The notes under the pieces are model-generated. The model was not told where the DNA came from and ran no database searches. It saw nothing but the letters and a program-made list of their open reading frames with translations. From UBA9732 sp963621975 (GTDB lineage: Bacteria; Spirochaetota; Spirochaetia; Sphaerochaetales; Sphaerochaetaceae): DNA of 8,153 nt. The stretch spans positions 1 to 8,153 of the forward strand of contig CAVFGI010000032.1 of assembly GCA_963621975.1 (NCBI GenBank). The letters are read 5' to 3'. The first letter of the stretch is position 1. The number at the start of each line of letters is the position of its first letter. Position numbers and translations under genes: made by a program. Shown in pieces: positions 5,153 through 8,153 of this stretch.

Positions 5153-6250
5153 ATGAGAAAGATTTATATTGATAACATACGTTGGATTACTGTGATTTTA
5201 GTAGTAATTTACCATGTGATTTTTATGTTCAACGGACAGAGTACTGTTGGGGTAATAGGACCTTTCAGAGACTGTCAGCCACAAGATCTTTATTTGTATA
5301 TTGTTTATCCTTGGTTTATGTTTCTTTTATTTGTTGTATCCGGGATGTCAGCACGTTTTGAACTTGATGTAAAAGGAGATAATGCCTTTATTAGAAGAAG
5401 AACAAGGAAATACCTTGTACCATCTACAATTGGGCTACTTGTATTTGGATGGGTTCTTGGCTACTACAACATGCTAATCAGTGGTGCTTTTGATTCTTTT
5501 GGCATTGTTCCTAAGCCTATAATGTTTCTGATTATGTGTGCCAGTGGAATAGGACCGTTATGGTATATTCAAATGCTTTGGATTTTTAGCGTACTGATTA
5601 TTTTTATCAGAAAAATTGAAAAAGATAGACTGTATGATTTATGCAAAAAGACAAACACTATAACTATAATGTTACTTACTTTTGGGGTTTTTGGAGCAGC
5701 CCAAATTTTGAATGCCCCTATTATTGTTGTTTATAGATTTGGAATTTACGGCTTGGGATTTCTAATTGGTTATTATGTTTTCTCTCATGAGCAAGTAATG
5801 GATACACTTGCCCGGTTATGGTGGCTGTACTGTGTACTGGCTGTTATATCCGGAGTCCTGTTTATTACTATCAATTGGGGCAAGCCATATACTGAACACG
5901 AAGTTCTTGATACTTTTGTTTGCAATGTTTATGCATGGTTCATGACCCTTGGAATTCTGGCATTTATGAAGAAATATGGCAATTTTGAAAATTCATTCTC
6001 AAAATGGATGTGTAAGAAATCATGGGGACTCTATATTTTTCACTATTTGTTCATAACAGGAAGTGCTTGGTACTTAAAAATGTTTGTATCACATATGCCT
6101 GCAATATTGGTTTATATTATTGTTGCCATAGTAGGATTTGCAGGGGCCTTTTTACTTAATGCGATAGTAAGCAGGATTCCTCTAATTAGGTGGTGCGTGT
6201 TGGGAATGAAAAGAGAGGATAAATATGTACTTTGCAAAAAATTTGACTGA
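5153..6250 (+). CDS. Membrane acyltransferase, acyltransferase 3 family
   Basis: A 365-residue multi-pass inner-membrane protein of the Acyl_transf_3 family, which moves acyl groups onto sugars, cell-wall polymers or lipids; the substrate cannot be told from sequence. Seen: the N-terminal signature DNIRW with Asp7, Arg10 and the conserved His21 (VVIYHV), the cytoplasmic basic motif FIRRRTRKYLVP (79-90), GPLWYIQMLW (134-143) and the C-terminal SWGLYIFHYLF (290-300). About ten hydrophobic spans are visible and the length is normal. AAAGG lies about 10 bases before the ATG at 5153. A -10-like TACAAT occurs upstream but I find no matching -35. Its last 26 bases overlap the regulator gene, so the two are co-transcribed. 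It lies on the presumed chromosomal side of the tRNA junction. Confidence 0.9.
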   Translation: MRKIYIDNIRWITVILVVIYHVIFMFNGQSTVGVIGPFRDCQPQDLYLYIVYPWFMFLLFVVSGMSARFELDVKGDNAFIRRRTRKYLVPSTIGLLVFGWVLGYYNMLISGAFDSFGIVPKPIMFLIMCASGIGPLWYIQMLWIFSVLIIFIRKIEKDRLYDLCKKTNTITIMLLTFGVFGAAQILNAPIIVVYRFGIYGLGFLIGYYVFSHEQVMDTLARLWWLYCVLAVISGVLFITINWGKPYTEHEVLDTFVCNVYAWFMTLGILAFMKKYGNFENSFSKWMCKKSWGLYIFHYLFITGSAWYLKMFVSHMPAILVYIIVAIVGFAGAFLLNAIVSRIPLIRWCVLGMKREDKYVLCKKFD

Positions 6251-6590
6251 CCTGAGAAAATACAATAACTATTCACAGGAAGAATTAGCAGAGAAGATAG
6301 GAGTATCAAGGCAGACTCTTTCAAAATATGAGACGGGAGAGTCATTGCCCGATATTAAAATATGTAAACTTTTGGCAGATGCTTTTGAGGTTTCTGTGGA
6401 TGATCTTATTTCTTATAACAAAAAAGATACGAATAATATGGGTCTTGGAGTTCCGCCTAAAGGGAAGCACATATTTGGTTTGGTTAAAGTTGGTGACAAG
6501 GGTCAAATTGTAATTCCTTCAAAAGCTCGCAAGATTTTTGATATTAAAACTGGAGATAACTTGATTGTTTTGGGAGACGAAGGGCAATGA
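6225..6590 (+). CDS. XRE-AbrB fusion regulator, C-terminally truncated
   Basis: A 121-residue transcription regulator with two DNA-binding modules. An XRE helix-turn-helix spans about residues 7-62 (YSQEELAEKIGVSRQTLSKY, then SLPDI and VSVDDLI). A SpoVT/AbrB-type swapped-hairpin domain begins near 84 (GLVKVGDKGQIVIPSKAR, then GDNLIVLGDEGQ). AGAGAGG lies a few bases before ATG 6225, which is inside the end of the acyltransferase gene (26-base overlap). Reading on past TGA 6588-6590 in the same frame gives 23 more sensible codons, IAIIKEKGLLSLLDNARKR and onwards, to TAA 6660-6662. Family members usually have Gly where the stop now is (GQGIAI), so GGA or TGA differs by one base. The AbrB domain loses only its tail, so partial function is possible. 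Confidence 0.85.
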   Translation: MYFAKNLTDLRKYNNYSQEELAEKIGVSRQTLSKYETGESLPDIKICKLLADAFEVSVDDLISYNKKDTNNMGLGVPPKGKHIFGLVKVGDKGQIVIPSKARKIFDIKTGDNLIVLGDEGQ

Positions 6591-6662
6591 ATTGCGATAA
6601 TCAAAGAAAAAGGATTGTTGAGTCTTCTCGATAATGCAAGAAAACGACAACAGAAGTCATAA
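6591..6662 (+). pseudogene. Untranslated 3' remainder of the XRE-AbrB gene
   Basis: In-frame continuation of the regulator after the TGA. Its 23 codons encode a coherent family-like C-terminus before a natural TAA, so the stop looks recent. It is also possible that a single-base sequencing or assembly error created the TGA. Confidence 0.6.
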
Positions 6663-6743
6663 TAAAGTCTCATTTAGATTGCATTCAAATACAAGTCTTT
6701 TCTTCTTTGAAAACTCCAATATTAATCATTTGGGCAAAAGACC

Positions 6744-7301
6744 TCATTTCACATATTTCATGTATTCTGCAACTAACCCTTTTGCAGTACTTTCAATTGC
6801 AGGTTGCCTTGTTTCTGCAAAAGATAACCAATCATTTTTATCAGCTTCTGTAGTCAAACCTATTTTAATAACAGTCTTAAAATCACTACAGGACGAGACA
6901 ACTGCATCAATATCAACAGTGCTAATCCCTTTTCCTACATTAAAGGTGTACATATCCCCAATGCTAATTTCCAATAAAAGTATAGCTTTTGTTTTAGCAA
7001 TAGCCTCCAAGATTTCTTCATAATCAACATCTTCAGACAATGTGATATCCATATAATCCGTCAGCAAAAAAACAGTAATGCCTTTATTTTTGAATTCAGC
7101 TTGTAAAGACTCTTCCATAATTCTGTTCCAAATAAAATTGTTAGTATTACTAAAAACAAAAATCGTATCTGTTTTTTTGTAGACTTGGTTTTTCAAATTT
7201 GAAGATGCTGCATAGGTCGTATAGTTTTGTGCAAAAACAAACGCAGGGGCGATTAACACAAACAACAACAAAACAAGCAACAATTTAACTTTCTTACTCA
7301 T
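6744..7301 (-). CDS. Exported 185-aa protein of unknown function
   Basis: A clear Sec signal peptide: MSKKVK, a hydrophobic core LLLVLLLFVLIAPAFVF, and a predicted cut after VFA (residue 24) before QN. No lipobox cysteine is present, so it should be released or peripherally held. The mature part has alternating strands and helices, for example DTIFVFSNTNN and ILEAIAKTKAILLLEISIG, suggesting one compact alpha/beta domain. I do not recognise a family. The start at 7301 is supported by AAAGGAGA, nine bases upstream, which lies within the end of the preceding gene; only two bases separate the genes. It is the last gene of a leftward group with a regulator and a DUF7662-like protein. No clear terminator follows: GTCTTTT/AAAAGAC (6695-6742) has a 34-base loop. 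Confidence 0.8.
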   Translation of the reverse strand: MSKKVKLLLVLLLFVLIAPAFVFAQNYTTYAASSNLKNQVYKKTDTIFVFSNTNNFIWNRIMEESLQAEFKNKGITVFLLTDYMDITLSEDVDYEEILEAIAKTKAILLLEISIGDMYTFNVGKGISTVDIDAVVSSCSDFKTVIKIGLTTEADKNDWLSFAETRQPAIESTAKGLVAEYMKYVK

Positions 7302-7303
7302 TT

Positions 7304-7547
7304 TTAGTTTTCTCCTTTTATTCTTTCAAAGAACACATGCTGGTCTATGAGATTTTTTGAAACATCAACTGTTTTATACCCGGCATCAAGCCACGCCCTA
7401 CAGTGATGATGCTGTCCATTTTCATTATTTGCCCAAAAAGAAACAAATTTATATGCACTGGCCGGTAGCGAAAAACCTAGAATATCCCCAATCTCAGAGA
7501 ATGTAAGATTAACTTTGTCTTCCGTCCTTTGTGACAAGAAATTAAAT
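7304..7547 (-). CDS. DUF7662-like small protein, N-terminus in gap
   Basis: The visible part is about 80 residues. It contains LTFSEIGDILGF, LPASAYKFVSFWANN, HHHCRAWLDAGYKTVDV and a terminal VFFERIKGEN. From memory this matches the small family now called DUF7662 (LTFxEIExIxGxxLPxSA...WWxN...QAxAWLxAGWxV). Its function is unknown; members occur alone or attached to restriction-type nucleases. A TTG at 7535-7537 could be read as a start, but the frame stays open to the gap (xFNFLSQRTEDK), and relatives have about ten more residues there, so the true start is probably inside or beyond the N run. It overlaps nothing and is followed two bases later by the exported protein. Confidence 0.65.
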
Positions 7548-7557
7548 NNNNNNNNNN
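7548..7557. other. Run of ten N, assembly gap
   Basis: The true gap length may differ from ten. It removes the 3' end of the helix-turn-helix gene and the 5' end of the DUF7662-like gene. CCGTCC (7522-7527) and GGACGG (7559-7564) form an inverted repeat around it. Confidence 0.99.
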
Positions 7558-8153
7558 CGGACGGTACTTCTTTTGCTCTGAAGCAGTATCAAATTCCAAA
7601 GAATTTTCATTCATGAAAAGGCGAATAGCTCTACTGGCAGGTTCATCAATATCAACCACTTCACTATTAGAAGAAGCACATTCAAAAATTTGCTCAAGCA
7701 ATCTATAGAGAACAGGCCCCGGTGAATTTACAGTAACTATCTTAGATACGCTTTCCCTATTTGAAATATAAAAAGAGTACCCCGGAAACTCATCGCTATT
7801 TACATCCAGTTGAAAAACAAAGAAAGAGATGTCTTTGTTGTATAAAGCCATGAAACTGGCTACAGAATCCTCGTCACTTACATCCTTTCTGCTATTTCTA
7901 ACCCACTGAATGCCACCTTTGTTGCTTAAAGAAAGAACTGTCTCAAAAAAGCTGTACACTCTACGTTTGTTTGTATTTGCAAATTTGGAATAATCATTGA
8001 ACACCAAAGAATCAAGAGAAACCTTAAACTTGTCTGATGTTTCTATCAGCAAATCCATCAAAGGCATCCCTCCAAAAGCAGTATCTTTAGCCGCTCGAGA
8101 AAGATATCCTTGGCTTACACCGGCATCTTTTTCTAAGTCTCCAATTTTAACTC
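7558..8153 (-). CDS. Helix-turn-helix regulator, partial at both ends
   Basis: The frame is open from the right window edge to the gap, about 198 codons. The first visible residues, VKIGDLEKDAGVSQGYLSR (codons from 8151 down), are a clear XRE-like helix-turn-helix. LIETSDKFKVSLDSLV and a KRRVYSFFETVLSL segment follow, typical of a Lachnospiraceae regulator family with a variable C-terminal sensor part. The internal ATG at 8065-8067 is not the start, because the frame continues upstream through the DNA-binding helices. The last visible residues are SEQKKYRP; the stop lies in the gap. The C-terminal region is not recognised. As first gene of the leftward group, it probably regulates the DUF7662-like and exported-protein genes. 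Confidence 0.8.

Noticed and set aside
6588..6590. UGA recoded as an amino acid
   Set aside because: Several other genes in the window end in TGA at coherent, coupled junctions, so the standard code applies.
7477..8067. 196-residue reading across the ten N
   Set aside because: The part after the N run is out of frame with the DUF7662-like gene, and its ATG is internal to a longer regulator gene.

Overview
The window looks like a low-GC Gram-positive genome, most likely Clostridia/Lachnospiraceae. The base composition is AT-rich, AGGAGG-type ribosome binding sites are strong, the phage- and ICE-type regulators are typical of that group, and the tRNA-Asp remnant has no encoded CCA. It is a scaffold rather than finished sequence: a run of ten N lies at 7548-7557 and splits two genes. 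Identifications come from reading motifs and from memory of protein families; no search was run.

Left part (1-1783). An AAA ATPase of the DUF4143 type is read leftwards. A sigma-A-like promoter sits between two copies of an elaborate 40-bp dyad, one just upstream of the -35 box and one running from the expected transcript start into the ribosome binding site. Next comes a short scar: a 45-codon plus-strand ORF that looks like the tail of a mobile-element gene, then a GC-rich hairpin-bearing stretch and a leftward terminator.

Accessory operon (1784-4484, all leftward). One good promoter drives an XRE repressor, an ImmA/IrrE metallopeptidase, a DUF4417 protein, a 128-aa protein whose C-terminal half recalls a polymorphic-toxin domain, and an unrecognised 188-aa protein. 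Stops and starts overlap or nearly touch at most junctions, and the unit ends in the terminator at 1721-1760. The XRE/ImmA pair is the usual switch of integrative elements and phages, so the three genes after it are plausible cargo or effector genes under that switch.

Attachment region (4485-5152, no protein gene). The 3' half of a tRNA-Asp(GTC) gene, starting at the anticodon loop, is followed by a terminator. A second copy of the last ~20 bases of the same tRNA lies about 157 bases downstream, and a compact 98-base sequence with nested inverted repeats sits between them. I read this as the right-hand junction (attR-like) of an integrative element whose body lies to the left, perhaps with an older or second insertion scar.

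Right part (5153-8153). A rightward pair encodes a membrane acyltransferase and an overlapping XRE-AbrB regulator that has apparently lost its last 23 residues to a nonsense change. A leftward convergent group follows: a helix-turn-helix regulator (5' end outside the window, 3' end in the gap), a small DUF7662-like protein (5' end in the gap), and an exported protein with a signal peptide and no recognised function.
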